From positions 10,772,001 through 10,836,000 of the forward strand of contig NC_132976.1 in assembly GCF_047496725.1 (NCBI RefSeq): a stretch of 64,000 nt of DNA, given 5' to 3'. Source of the DNA: Anoplolepis gracilipes (Eukaryota; Arthropoda; Insecta; Hymenoptera; Formicidae). The notes beneath the pieces were generated by a model, which saw nothing but the letters and a program-made list of their open reading frames with translations, had not been told where the DNA came from and ran no database searches. The translations under genes were made by a program, and so were the position numbers. Below, piece by piece: positions 53,801-63,929 of the stretch (its first letter is position 1; each line of letters begins with the position of its first letter).

Positions 53801-56605
53801 TTCGGCGAGTTCCATATCAAATTTTCTCCGGCGAAAATTCGACCGGGAAGACTGTCATTCGTCGTGTGTTTTGAATTTACAATCACATTCGTGTATAAAT
53901 ATATATACAAAGACAAATATTATAGAATCCGGAATTGAATCGATTATTTTAGAAGAGAACATTACTTTGAGACTCCTATTTTGTCAGAAAACACAGAAAT
54001 TGTATTTACAAATTAGTATTAATACAATGTATAATATTATATTCTATATTGCCATCTCAATTCATCATTGCTCTTTCTACCAAATAGAATTTTTTTATAT
54101 ACAAATGACGCTTAGAAATGATCATGTATTAAAAACTCATTTTTATTTCATTAAAACAATCTTTTTTAAACTACCGCATTTAAAAATGCATCAAATTAAA
54201 TATCGATCAAAAACAATAAAAAAAAGGATTAATGAGAGATTTAAATTAAATTAAACTTAAACTAATTAAAGACTAATTTTTCGTAAATAGCTAAATCAAT
54301 AAAAAGTGATTATGTTATTCTAAATTATTTAACTTGTTACAAGTATCACATGACAAAGGTTAAAATCTTACTATACATGATGATGAATCTATGTTCATTT
54401 GTTATCATAGAATAATAGTACTATCAAATTAGAGAATTAATATGCCTTGTGATTGGAACACACTCATACGTTTTGATGTGGATAAGCTACATAAACACTC
54501 GTTACTATGTAAGTCTCTCGTATTCTATTATCGGCGGATGCGCGCGCGCAATTATTCTTCCAACCGGACGGCCGGCCTAAAACGAAAGTTCAAGAGAGGA
54601 TACGGGCTATGTCAAAGTTAAGCCTGGAATGTGGATTACGTATACTTGCGAAGACGTAGTTAACCCCACGCTAGCACTGATATACTAATTGAATTAGTTA
54701 TTTCGAAGCAGAAAGTTAAGGGCACGTCTGCGCCAAGTTTTCAACATGAAATAGCTGGCAGAATCGACGTGCTAGCACACCGAGTTCGAAAGTTCTTATT
54801 AACCCGGAAGTTTCGTTCAGTATCGCGCCTGAGTGTTATTTAATCACTAATTCGAAGAATATATGTGTGGCCTCGCGCGCTTTTATGAGGAACAAAATGG
54901 GGAGAAAGAACTTTTCCTCGATTAATTTCGACGCCCTGAGGGCCAACATTGATTATTAACAACAAATTTTGGAATCCATTGAACCGTAATCTCTCTACGA
55001 AATCTTCTTCGCGAAAGATTGTTCGTTTTAATTATCGCGATTATCTCTATCAATTTTTCTATCAATTTTATTTTATTTTTTACATGTATTTACGTATTCT
55101 CGGCTTTTAGTTTTCACCTCATTCGGCGAACGTTGCATTGAAATACTAATGCCTATTATTAACGAGGAAATATATAATTATAATCTCGCGTTAGCTGCAC
55201 TTATCGAGGTCTGATTTGCACATGATAATATTCACGAAATGGATTAGAGGGATTAATAATTCATTGTATTGGAAGCAAAATCCTCTACTTGAAGCTTTTC
55301 AATCTACCACTTTGGAAGAGTACGCTTATTCTCCTTCTTTGACGATAAACGCGCAGCGATTAAAATGTTTTATGCATATAAAGTATTCTCTCTATCGAAT
55401 TATGAATAGATTTTTCTTCCTAACATAGATCTGATAAAGTAGAGAAGAGCAAGTTTTCTTAGCTTTACATATTAGGTCGTGAGGAAAAATCGTTATCGAA
55501 AAAAATTACTAAAATAGATTTTAAGTGAATGTTTAAAAAAATATTTTCGGAAAGAGAATAAGATTCTCTCTACTATTTATACATTAATATCTATGCATAT
55601 ATTATCTGTATATAAATCGTTAATTCAATGTTAAATAATTAAGCTATAATTACGTTTGATCTTATATTTCTGCGAAAAAGATATCAATTTATGACTCACC
55701 GGAAAGATGCATGTAGTTTGCTGCAATGAAAACACGAAATGCTGCATCTGAAAAAAAAAAAAAAAAAAAAAAAAAAAACATGTTAAATTTAAGATAAAGT
55801 TTGCGCACCAAGTTCCATTTAGTAAGATACTTGTAATATTCGGAAAATGTATGGTAGAATGTGTGTATACTTGTATATACACATACCTATATATGCGGAT
55901 CGCACATGTACAGGAAGCTAATGGCATGACGGGAGTCTAGTGTTGAATCACTTCACTTGCACGGATTGCATATATGGGTTTACAGTGGTACCGCGAGGGA
56001 GATACCAGGGTGATCTTGCCACGCTACAGGAGATATAAGCCGCTTTATGTTCTCCTGTCCCATCTACAGCTGTAACGTTGTCGCCTGCAAAGTTTAGTGC
56101 CGATTGACGCGTAGATAGCAGATTGGCTCGTGAATTTAAAGCTGATATCTCCCGCGATGTTTTATTATTAAATCGATCCTGTAAAATATTAATACAAAAA
56201 AAAAAACACATGTATTATTAATACTACCGACAACGACTGTCTATTCCTAGTAACTGGTACATCTCCTCGCTATTAGCAGGCATTTATTTTTTATCTGATT
56301 CGTAGGGAGTAACACGACGAACGAAGCTCCTCGCCCCGAATATTTCATATCGAGGAACGACCGCTTTCCAAAGTGATAAAAATTTCAACCGTATAAATAA
56401 TTAAAGACAGAAGAAGAGATAATACAAGCGCGGCACTGTGTTACAGCGACAAGATTAGCATATTTATTTATTTTATCTCTTCGATATATATAAAAATTCA
56501 ACGAGAATCAATAATGATTCACGGCCGCGTAGTACTTTTAAATTCAAAAAACATATATATAATTTGACTATAACTATAGTTTATTATTTATAACAAAGGT
56601 TACAA
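44011..56605. other. AT-rich non-coding DNA
   Basis: Apart from the 98-bp duplication, it holds (AT)n at 48288-48314, poly-A of about 28-30 at 50793-50822 and 55751-55778, (CT)n at 52104-52132 and (GA)n at 53185-53216. Moderately GC-rich patches lie at 46540-47400 and 53140-53830. No open frame has a recognisable domain. Confidence 0.5.
45317..45511 (+). repeat. 98-bp tandem duplication
   Basis: GTGACTTTTAATT starts both copies (45317 and 45415). Shared blocks: CTAGCAGTTCG.TTAAC, TCTTAAAAAGTCT and ATCAATTCTATAATTTATAAT, colinear with a dozen or so substitutions. No coding potential is visible. Confidence 0.8.
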
Positions 56606-57098
56606 GTATATACGAAATACGCATACCTATTCCTTCGAATGTCGCCGTACATATGACAAGAGCAACAGCGCGCTACGTCTGTAAAGGTCGAGCGCCGAAC
56701 ATTGTGTGACGATGTAAGATAACAAATTCCTTATGCCTATAAAATAATGCGACATATGTATGTCGAATACGTACTTGTTAACCCTCGCGAACGTTGGCTG
56801 AACAATAATAATTTTTTCGTCTCTCTGCTTTCTGCGCGACGCGGCGGTCCTTTCCCCCACTTGCCTTCCCCCACTATGTCCTATGCCGTGTCTTCCTACG
56901 TCACGCATACCAAGGATACAAACAAGGACGCGTCACTAGTTTTTACAAAGGATACGTATATTATTTTATAGGCATAAGGAATTTGTTATCTTACATCGTC
57001 ACACAGTGTTCGGCGCTCGACCTTTACAGACGTAGCGCGCTGTTCCTCTTGTCACATGTACGGCGACATTCGAATAGGTATGCGTACTTCGTATATAC
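56606..57098. mobile_element. Foldback / long-TIR non-autonomous element (493 bp)
   Basis: The left arm (56606-56748) and the right arm (56960-57098) are inverted copies. By direct comparison they differ by four substitutions and one 4-bp indel. The 211-bp centre is unrelated to the arms and has a C-rich segment with a short direct repeat (CTTTCCCCCACTT / CTTCCCCCACTA). No transposase frame fits in it. Both extreme ends are GTATATAC, which is its own reverse complement; it may be an 8-bp target-site duplication or the outermost part of the inverted repeat. The shape fits a MITE or foldback DNA transposon. The near identity of the arms implies a young insertion or gene conversion. Superfamily not assigned: the ends do not match a motif I can name safely. 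Confidence 0.78.
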
Positions 57099-57144
57099 CG
57101 TATTATTCTTTAAAATACGATTAGCTAATTATAATCTTTATAAC

Positions 57145-57155
57145 ACATTCATATA

Positions 57156-57201
<46 letters not shown>

Positions 57202-57213
57202 TATATGAATGTG
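57145..57213. repeat. Perfect 69-bp palindrome around an AT microsatellite
   Basis: The sequence starting CACATTCATATAATATAC at 57145 is exactly mirrored by the sequence ending at 57213, through a central (AT)n. It can fold into a 34-bp stem. It lies 46 bp from the foldback element. It may be a small MITE or just a duplicated microsatellite flank. Confidence 0.7.
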
Positions 57214-58306
57214 CAAATTACTAGTATACATATATATATATATGTTAATTTCAGATGTTAAATTGCCATACCTTATAGATATTTCAGTTATGCATTAGCC
57301 GTACGATTCGGTGCATGATACGAGGAGTAATGTATACGTGAGTTTCTACGGGGAGAGAAGCGGGGGTATTCGAAGTTTGCGCGCTTAAAGTTTCGATATG
57401 ATGCTCGAACGATCGCGTGCTGATTGCGCGGTATTTGTCGGGCTACTATCGGACCGCTACTTGTAAGATCCGAGCGTACGGAATACACTGATTGCAGGCT
57501 TGTAGCCTGCCGCGGCAAAGTTCACAGTTCACCCCTTGCCCGTGTTTGTGCGCTGTCTGTTCGTGAAAGTTATCATCTCCTGAATGAAGTTTGCACTTTT
57601 CCACGCACGTAGAGATCATCATGATTCCGAAGGGCAAGGCGGGAAAAAGTAACGGTGACAAGCAAGGTTTTGGGTATAATTTATGACGGACAAAATCAAT
57701 GATGACTCGACTTATTTGCGACTTACACTTTGATTGTTTTTAGATTTTAATACTGCTGATAAGGCGCACGGAAAAATGTAATTAAACGATGAAATCAGAG
57801 AGTGATAACAATCTCGTATTGTAACTTACATCTAGAATACATATTGTTTTTATTATTTTCGGATAATACAATGTTGTGTGTGGAGAGCAAAGTTTATGTA
57901 TCATTCGTGAATATCTAATCAGCTCAATTATAAACGACAATTTTATTATATTTTTGCTATATAAAAATATATTCCTATTGTGTGATGCTTATAATTAAAT
58001 ATATTTTCAAATCAGAATTATTTTTTCGCATAGAGTATTATCATTTAAATTAATGTATTTTAAATAATCTATTTACTTTTTTAAATAAAGAAAAAAAGAT
58101 TTATACTAATATATTCTACCAGTGTAATATGCAGTGTAAATGCAACAATAGATAATTTATATGTATGTATATATATAAATTTCTATTATATTTTTTTAAA
58201 TATAAAAATAATTTTCACAGTATTTTTATATTTAAAAAAAAATATAATAAAACGAAATTAAAAGATATAATATGTATGTGTTTGCATATAATTAAAATTA
58301 AAAAAT
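57214..58306. other. Non-coding DNA between the foldback element and RFC5
   Basis: A (TA)n tract at about 57225-57243, a CpG-containing patch at 57290-57660 with overlapping short frames on both strands, then very AT-rich DNA downstream of RFC5. Confidence 0.5.
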
Positions 58307-58312
58307 TTTATT
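58307..58312 (-). terminator. Candidate polyadenylation signal of RFC5
   Basis: AATAAA on the minus strand, about 20 nt after the RFC5 stop codon. This would give a very short 3' UTR. The surroundings are so AT-rich that chance matches are common, so sites further downstream are possible. Confidence 0.35.
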
Positions 58313-58333
58313 TATACCCATTTATGGAAGATA

Positions 58334-59901
58334 TCACGTTTCGATATCACGAACTTTGTAGAATGCAGATATAAGCGAATTTATTTGAATAATATCGCGA
58401 CATCCAGAGGCCAGCCTTTTCTCTATTTCTGCCATTTTGCACAATAAATCGATAAATATCGGATTGGGAAAATCAACTAAAAAAAAAAATGTTTATTAAT
58501 AATAATTATAAATATTTGACACATGTACATACCAAAGCATAGTAATACACACTTTTGACTACATATAAATGAATTTCCGTCAATATATCCTGCAATGCAA
58601 GTCCTTTGTTCAACTTCAGCTCTTGAATTTCTTAATGATACATATTAAAGATTATATAATTTTGTTGTGTGTATGAAGAATTATTATATAAAGCATTATT
58701 ATAAAGAATTATTATATACGATTTATATTATTATAAAAGGATACTTTTATAACATGTATCATAAGGTTCATTAAGCAACCAATTTATAATAGTATGAATA
58801 TCACTTGGTAACGGATGTCCAACACAGTTATATACATTCTCTTGATTTACAACACCATAAGCAAACCATGTACTTTGAAGTACGCTTATTACTTTCCTCA
58901 TATCACCACCGCTCAATGTCATTAAAGCTTCCTTTCCATCTTCTGTAACTTTTAAGCTATACAATTTTTCATTAATATAAAATAAATTATATATCAAAAA
59001 ACTATAATGAAATAATTAAATATAAAGTTTTGCTTACTTCTCTGCTTCAATAACATGATTTAATCTTGGCACTATTTGTTCTGCTGCAAGAGGTAGAAAC
59101 CTAAACTTGGTACAACGAGACTGTAAAGCTGGGATAATTTTACTAAGGTAATTGCAAATGATGCAAAAACGTACATTATCCGTATATTTTTCAATAACTA
59201 AAAATAATATATAAATAATGAAGAATTTGAAATCTATGATGTATTAAAATTGTCACTTACTGATTGTTACTTACTTCTTCTGAGTGCATTCTGGGCATCA
59301 ATTGTCATGGCATCTGCTTCATCCAAAATAATTAACTTGAATGCAGATTTATACATAGTGCCTGTACTAGCAAAACTTAAAATTTGGCCTCGCACAATAC
59401 CTATGCCTCTATCATCAGAAGCATTTAATTCCAATACCTAACATATAATAAATAATTATTGCGTGTGAATAAAAAAAACGTATGATTATTTAACAATAAA
59501 TATATAACCATTGAATTGAATTGTGCTGGAGTATAAAGTTTACGAGCACATGCTAGTATAGTGCTGGTCTTTCCTGTCCCGGGTGGTCCGTAAAGAAGCA
59601 GATGTGGTAATTGATTTTCGTCAATGAATTTGTTTACTATGTAACAGACAAATTTGAACTTTACTCACTATAATAATCTCGTTATAATAAGCCAATAAAA
59701 GAGTATATATTTCTAAGTATATTTACTTACTTGTCTTTATTATTGTCTCGTGAGAAATAAGTTCATCCAAATTTTTGGGACGGTATTTCTCGACCCTAAA
59801 ATATATGACAAGGTTTTCAGTAAGCAGATTCATTAATTAAATAATGTTAAGTATTATACTAACCATGGTAAATTGGTATGTTTTTCATCGGTGGATGTCA
59901 T
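58334..59901 (-). CDS. RFC5: Replication factor C subunit 5 (clamp-loader small subunit), complete, 8 exons
   Basis: Small AAA+ subunit of the RFC clamp loader, which opens PCNA and loads it on primer-template DNA in the nucleus. I joined eight exons: 59864-59901, 59731-59795, 59509-59636, 59275-59437, 59038-59197, 58745-58956, 58553-58630, 58334-58476. All seven introns are GT-AG and 68-114 nt long. The joined frame is 987 nt, 328 residues plus TGA; the human protein is about 340. Visible motifs: N-terminal LPWVEKYRP, Walker A GPPGTGKT (residues 51-58), the ELNASDDRG box (80-88), Walker B ILDEAD (114-119), sensor-1 region CNYLSKI (146-152), the SRC arginine-finger motif (158-160), then the RFC-type collar domain to the end. 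Residue-by-residue match to the RFC5 family (not RFC2, 3 or 4) fixes every splice junction. The start ATG gives the expected short tail before LPWVEKYRP. The zinc-finger gene lies head-to-head about 480 bp upstream. Drosophila names the RFC5 orthologue RfC3, to my knowledge. Confidence 0.96.
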
Positions 59902-60383
59902 TCTGTCGATATAAAACTTATCATTAGTTATATTATTTATATTTTAACGATTCGAAGGTTATTTTATTGCCGCGCGTTTTGCTAGTTAGGCCTATCAATC
60001 ATAGAATATATATTTTTTAGACGGTCTTACTGATTTCAACAATGATAATATCCATAGATGATATCATATATAGAGAAGAATTCTTGAAAGAGAAAAAGAG
60101 TGCGGTTATTTCGGAGTTTCTCTTGGGATGTTTATTTCAAAGCTCGTCAAGTAGCCCGTTATTTTAGCAATATAAAATTACGTAATCAAATGTAATAAAT
60201 TTCTAATATCACACCTGTAGTTGCCATAAATTTTTTCACGCTCATCAAGTGGACACTTTTGTTTGCAGTCAAACGGTTGGTAATGTCATTTTTTTATTAT
60301 CCCCAGCCTCATCGAGCCCACTTGAACCTTGAATATGCTTTCTCTCTGATGTGACAGATGGCGTTCACAAATATTCAACAAAA
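59902..60383. promoter_or_regulatory. Probable bidirectional promoter between RFC5 and the zinc-finger gene
   Basis: About 480 bp separate the RFC5 start codon (minus) from the first candidate coding exon of the zinc-finger gene (plus). No other coding sequence is seen here. The segment is AT-rich with a small CpG-containing patch near 59970-59990. Two E-box-like sequences, CAAGTG near 60250 and CACTTG near 60320, are visible. I see no convincing TATA box for either gene, and the start sites cannot be placed from sequence alone. Confidence 0.6.
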
Positions 60384-60419
60384 ATGACTTTGGAACAAAG
60401 AGATTGGAAATTCTTGTCA
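60384..60419 (+). CDS. Possible first coding exon of the zinc-finger gene
   Basis: An ATG in good insect context (ACAAAAATG) opens a frame of 12 codons (MTLEQRDWKFLS) that reaches a possible donor, TCA|GTAATG, in phase 0. The next exon begins directly after an AG acceptor at 60737-60738, also in phase 0, so the join is in frame across a 319-nt intron (60420-60738). This is inference: the donor is of moderate quality, and the upstream exon could instead be untranslated with translation starting at 60739. Confidence 0.4.
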
Positions 60420-60738
60420 GTAATGTGGATGTACAAATAGTTTTTGAATTTGTTACACGTATATTAGTAGGAGTATATCAATTATGACACTTTTATTAGT
60501 GAATTTCACTGACATTACATATATATACTACTGGTGATTTCCTAGCCGAGATCCCTGTTGACAATTCTTTGAATAAAAATGTTAGTGTATAGGGGGATCA
60601 CATATATAATATCATGCAATTATAATTAACAAAAGTAAATTAACAAAATAACAAAAAGAAATAAAGATTTCATGTGGCATTTTATTATCAATATAAATGT
60701 GTGATCTATTATTGTTTTGAATTTGTAAATATTTACAG

Positions 60739-61945
60739 ATGTTTAGTCCTATACAAATAAAACATGAATGTACAACTGTAGAAGATGTAAATACAAATAA
60801 TAGAATTAGGACTTCAGATAATTCCATATATCCTTTTATTAATCAAGATGTTGAATACAAACATCGCCAATTATCTCAATTTTGGGAGCAAACACAGTTA
60901 TCGAATGAGACGTCTGCGAAAAATGAAATTCGTGATCAACACACTATGTTCCAGGCAGAAGCAAGTATCTATATATTATTATGTAAGTAGCTAGCATATT
61001 CATTATATATATATTTAATTTTATGTATTTTTATTCTAGGATGCTGGGAACTTATCATATATGAAAGATTATGCGCAAAATAATATATTCTATCAAGTTA
61101 ATCAAGAAGATGGCAACAATCAAATACAGACAAATAATCAGTGTCAGAGTACAAACAATGTTGTCATAGTACAAGAGAATGAACAGTCACAACTGTCACA
61201 AGATCTGCAAAATGTAGGAAATATTAATCAGACATTGGCAACACAACCATCAATCATTGTAAAAAACAATCGTCTTGGGAGACCATCAAAAAGTTCCCCG
61301 GAGTCTAGTATGGGGAAAAAATCGAAATGTCAATGTGAGATTTGCTTTAAAGAGTTTGGACACAAGAGCAATTTATTTATACACATGAGAACTCATAATG
61401 GGGAAAGGCCATATAAATGTAATCAATGTGAAAAGTGTTTTACACACAGTGGAAATTTGGCTATTCATATGAGAACACATTCTGGTGAACGACCATATGG
61501 TTGCCAGATATGTGGAAAAATGTTTAGTCATAGTGGTAATCTTTCCACTCATTTGAGAACTCATTCAGGTGTAAAACCTTACAAATGTAGCGTGTGTGGT
61601 AAAGAATTTAGGCATAGTGGTAACTTATCGATACACGAGAGGATACATTCCGGGATTAAACCGTTTCAATGTAAAATCTGTGGGAAGGAATTCTATCATA
61701 GCGGTAATTTGACAACTCATATGAAGAAACATCCTGTAAATACAAACACAAACGCAATTGACTGTGAAAATGATCAAAAACATATATTACATCCTGAGGT
61801 AGATGTTAACAATACTGCTTCTTCAAATTATTTTAATAATGTATCTTTAATGCTCAATGATGACATTAAATCTATACATAATACTAATGTGGTTCCTATA
61901 AAAAATGAAAGTACAGAAGATGCTGCATTAAATACTGTGGGATGA
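60739..61945 (+). CDS. C2H2 zinc-finger protein with five near-identical fingers
   Basis: Exons 60739-60960 and 61040-61945 join in frame to 375 residues, or 387 with the candidate exon at 60384. The N-terminal two-thirds is polar and Q/N-rich. A basic GRP segment (RLGRPSK), resembling an AT-hook, precedes the fingers. Five C-x2-C-x12-H-x3-H fingers occupy about residues 173-305 of the 375-residue form, joined by canonical-length H(S/N)G(E/V/I)(R/K)P linkers. The finger bodies are strikingly alike: four carry HSGNL at the start of the recognition helix and the first has HKSNL. A polar tail of about 70 residues follows. This is a sequence-specific DNA-binding nuclear protein by family; target and orthologue are not recognised. 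The single internal intron has an unusual GC donor (see findings). The ATG at 60739 sits immediately after a TTTACAG acceptor, so an upstream exon must exist. Head-to-head with RFC5, tail-to-tail with the gene at 63592. Confidence 0.88.
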
Positions 61946-62771
61946 TTAATATTTACTTCTAGTTGAAGTATATAAGGTTAATATTATACACAAATGTATA
62001 ATTCGAATCATATAATTTGTTACAAACTAATATCTATCAATATCAGTAACTAGTCAAGATATTTGAAAAATTCTTGATTTTGACATAGAAAATTATTTGC
62101 AATATATATATATACATATAAATCTTGAAAAAAAAAACAAAGTTGATTTTTTTTAAGTCATAATATTATAAACTTTTTATTACATGATGTATAATGTATA
62201 TTCAATAACAATGTACATCAAACATTATATCAAGAAATTCTTAATATTTTGACTAACAGGTCTTGTAACAGATTATATGATTCATCCAGCATATTAAGAA
62301 ATTTTAAGATTATAAAATCTTTATAGCATTTTTTTCAATGCTGTACTTGTAAATGAGTAATTTTTTACTGAAAAAGGCAATGCAGACATATTGCCTTTGT
62401 TTCTACACCTTTGTGCAGTTACATAACGGTCTTCCTGTATTGTTTAAATATAACATTATTATGTAGTAATATAAAAATTCGCTTTGCAACTTTTATAGAC
62501 TTATTTATATAATAGATCAGTGGAATATGATTGTATAATCTGTGATGACTTTGAGTTATTAGGAGAGGATCTGAAAAGATAAACTTCTTATTTCGTAAAA
62601 AAAAACTTTATTTATATAAATTATTAACATATTTCATACTTTTTTTGTTTAATTATATATTTATATAAATATTTTATAAGTTTTAGAACTTAATCGACCT
62701 TGTTAAATGAGCAAATTATTACTATTAGTATCTTTTGAGTATACAAAAATAATGCATATAAAAATGATAAA

Positions 62772-62777
62772 AATAAA
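62772..62777 (+). terminator. Candidate polyadenylation signal, zinc-finger gene
   Basis: AATAAA on the plus strand; a second copy lies at 62830-62835. Either would give a 3' UTR of roughly 0.85-0.9 kb. I noticed no AATAAA between the stop and here. Chance occurrence in AT-rich DNA is likely enough to keep confidence low. Confidence 0.3.
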
Positions 62778-63406
62778 TAGTGCATTTGTATGAATCTTGT
62801 TTTGAGCTCCTATGTGCAATTTTACATGTAATAAATTAATGATAAAAGTTAAAACGTTTTAAAACATTTTCTTGTCGCACTGTTCCTTATTTTTCTCTCA
62901 TTACTATACAGAATTTATTTCAATGAATAATATTTCTATTTTTCTTTTACATGATATTTTACATTATAGACATTGATTGGTTTGCAAGTGAGAAGTTACA
63001 TATGTAACACAAACATAATATTTTATCTAATTTAACATTTTTAAATACTTTTTATATAATAATATATAATAAATTTTTAAACAAACTAGTACATTTGTAT
63101 TTATGTATAAAATTTTTTAATTTTAATTATGTATGTACAATTCAATTTAAATGAGACTTATCTATCAATTTGAGTTTCAGATATAATTATATTGTTTATG
63201 TATATTATGAGATATTCTAACTATATAATTTTTGCTTGTACATAATCTCGATATCTAATCTAGATATGAATTAATATTTTTAAGAGAAATTTATGTTTAA
63301 TGTGCATAATCTCAATTACACTCTAGAAGAGATTTAATACTTCTTCATATCCTATTACAAAATTATTAGTTTATTTATATTAGATAAAACTATGGAATGT
63401 AGATTT

Positions 63407-63412
63407 TTTATT
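63407..63412 (-). terminator. Candidate polyadenylation signal of the gene ending at 63592
   Basis: AATAAA on the minus strand about 180 nt after the stop codon; another is at 63370-63375. Placement fits a short insect 3' UTR, but the AT-rich background makes this weak. Confidence 0.3.
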
Positions 63413-63591
63413 AACTAGATGTATATTAATACCTGTCATTATTACCTGTTAAGTCATTGGTATAGACTAGGGTAACTACGATGTTAACATTATAAATATT
63501 ATTTTAGAAAAAATCCTCTTCCTCTTTGAGTCCTTCATTATATTGCTTCCTTCATTAAATTGATGTAACGGCTCGAAACAGTTATATACAA

Positions 63592-63831
63592 TTAGCGTAC
63601 GACTTTTAAAGGGACAGTCATGTTTCGCGGTAGTCGTGCTGCAAGAGCTTCTGCTACATTTTCAGAAAGCTCATGCCAAATATATTTTCCAATTATAGGC
63701 ACATCTTCCAAAGGCAATTTGAAGGATACCAATAATGTCAAACATAGACCATCTCCTCCTTGTCCACCACTAAATTCTACTGATAATAAACCATGTGGCT
63801 TATGTTGTGCTACATCGTCTCCGAATATTTC
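63592..63831 (-). CDS. Last exon of an unrecognised conserved-looking gene (3' partial)
   Basis: On the minus strand a TTTTTTTAG acceptor (AG at 63832-63833) is followed by 79 codons in phase 0 and a TAA. The peptide has balanced composition, no low complexity, and a globular pattern: a GLLSVEFSGGQGGDGL stretch, then hydrophobic beta-like LTLLVSFKLP, an acidic turn, an amphipathic helix rich in alanine (VAEALAARL) and a basic C-terminus ending KVVR. Base composition is clearly higher in GC than the flanking DNA, as expected for an exon. I do not recognise the family. Earlier exons lie beyond the right edge. The plus-strand open frame over the same bases is the antisense shadow. Confidence 0.72.
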   Translation of the reverse strand, partial: EIFGDDVAQHKPHGLLSVEFSGGQGGDGLCLTLLVSFKLPLEDVPIIGKYIWHELSENVAEALAARLPRNMTVPLKVVR

Positions 63832-63879
63832 CTAAAAAAATGCGATGAACGCATGAATATACATTTATCATATATATAT

Positions 63880-63929
<50 letters not shown>

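Larger units (their letters stand above)
61946..63591. other. Convergent 3'-flank between the zinc-finger gene and the next minus-strand gene
   Basis: Very AT-rich, no supported coding sequence. It must hold the 3' UTRs of both converging genes. Several AATAAA motifs on each strand are visible, so the UTR ends cannot be fixed without transcript data. Confidence 0.7.

Noticed and set aside
60584..60589. GTTAGT as donor of the zinc-finger gene's upstream exon
   Set aside because: The ATG just before it gives almost no coding sequence; the donor at 60420 with a 12-codon in-frame start is preferred, though an untranslated exon using this donor cannot be excluded.
61373..61564. Minus-strand frame inside the zinc-finger array
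   Set aside because: Antisense shadow of the repeated finger codons.
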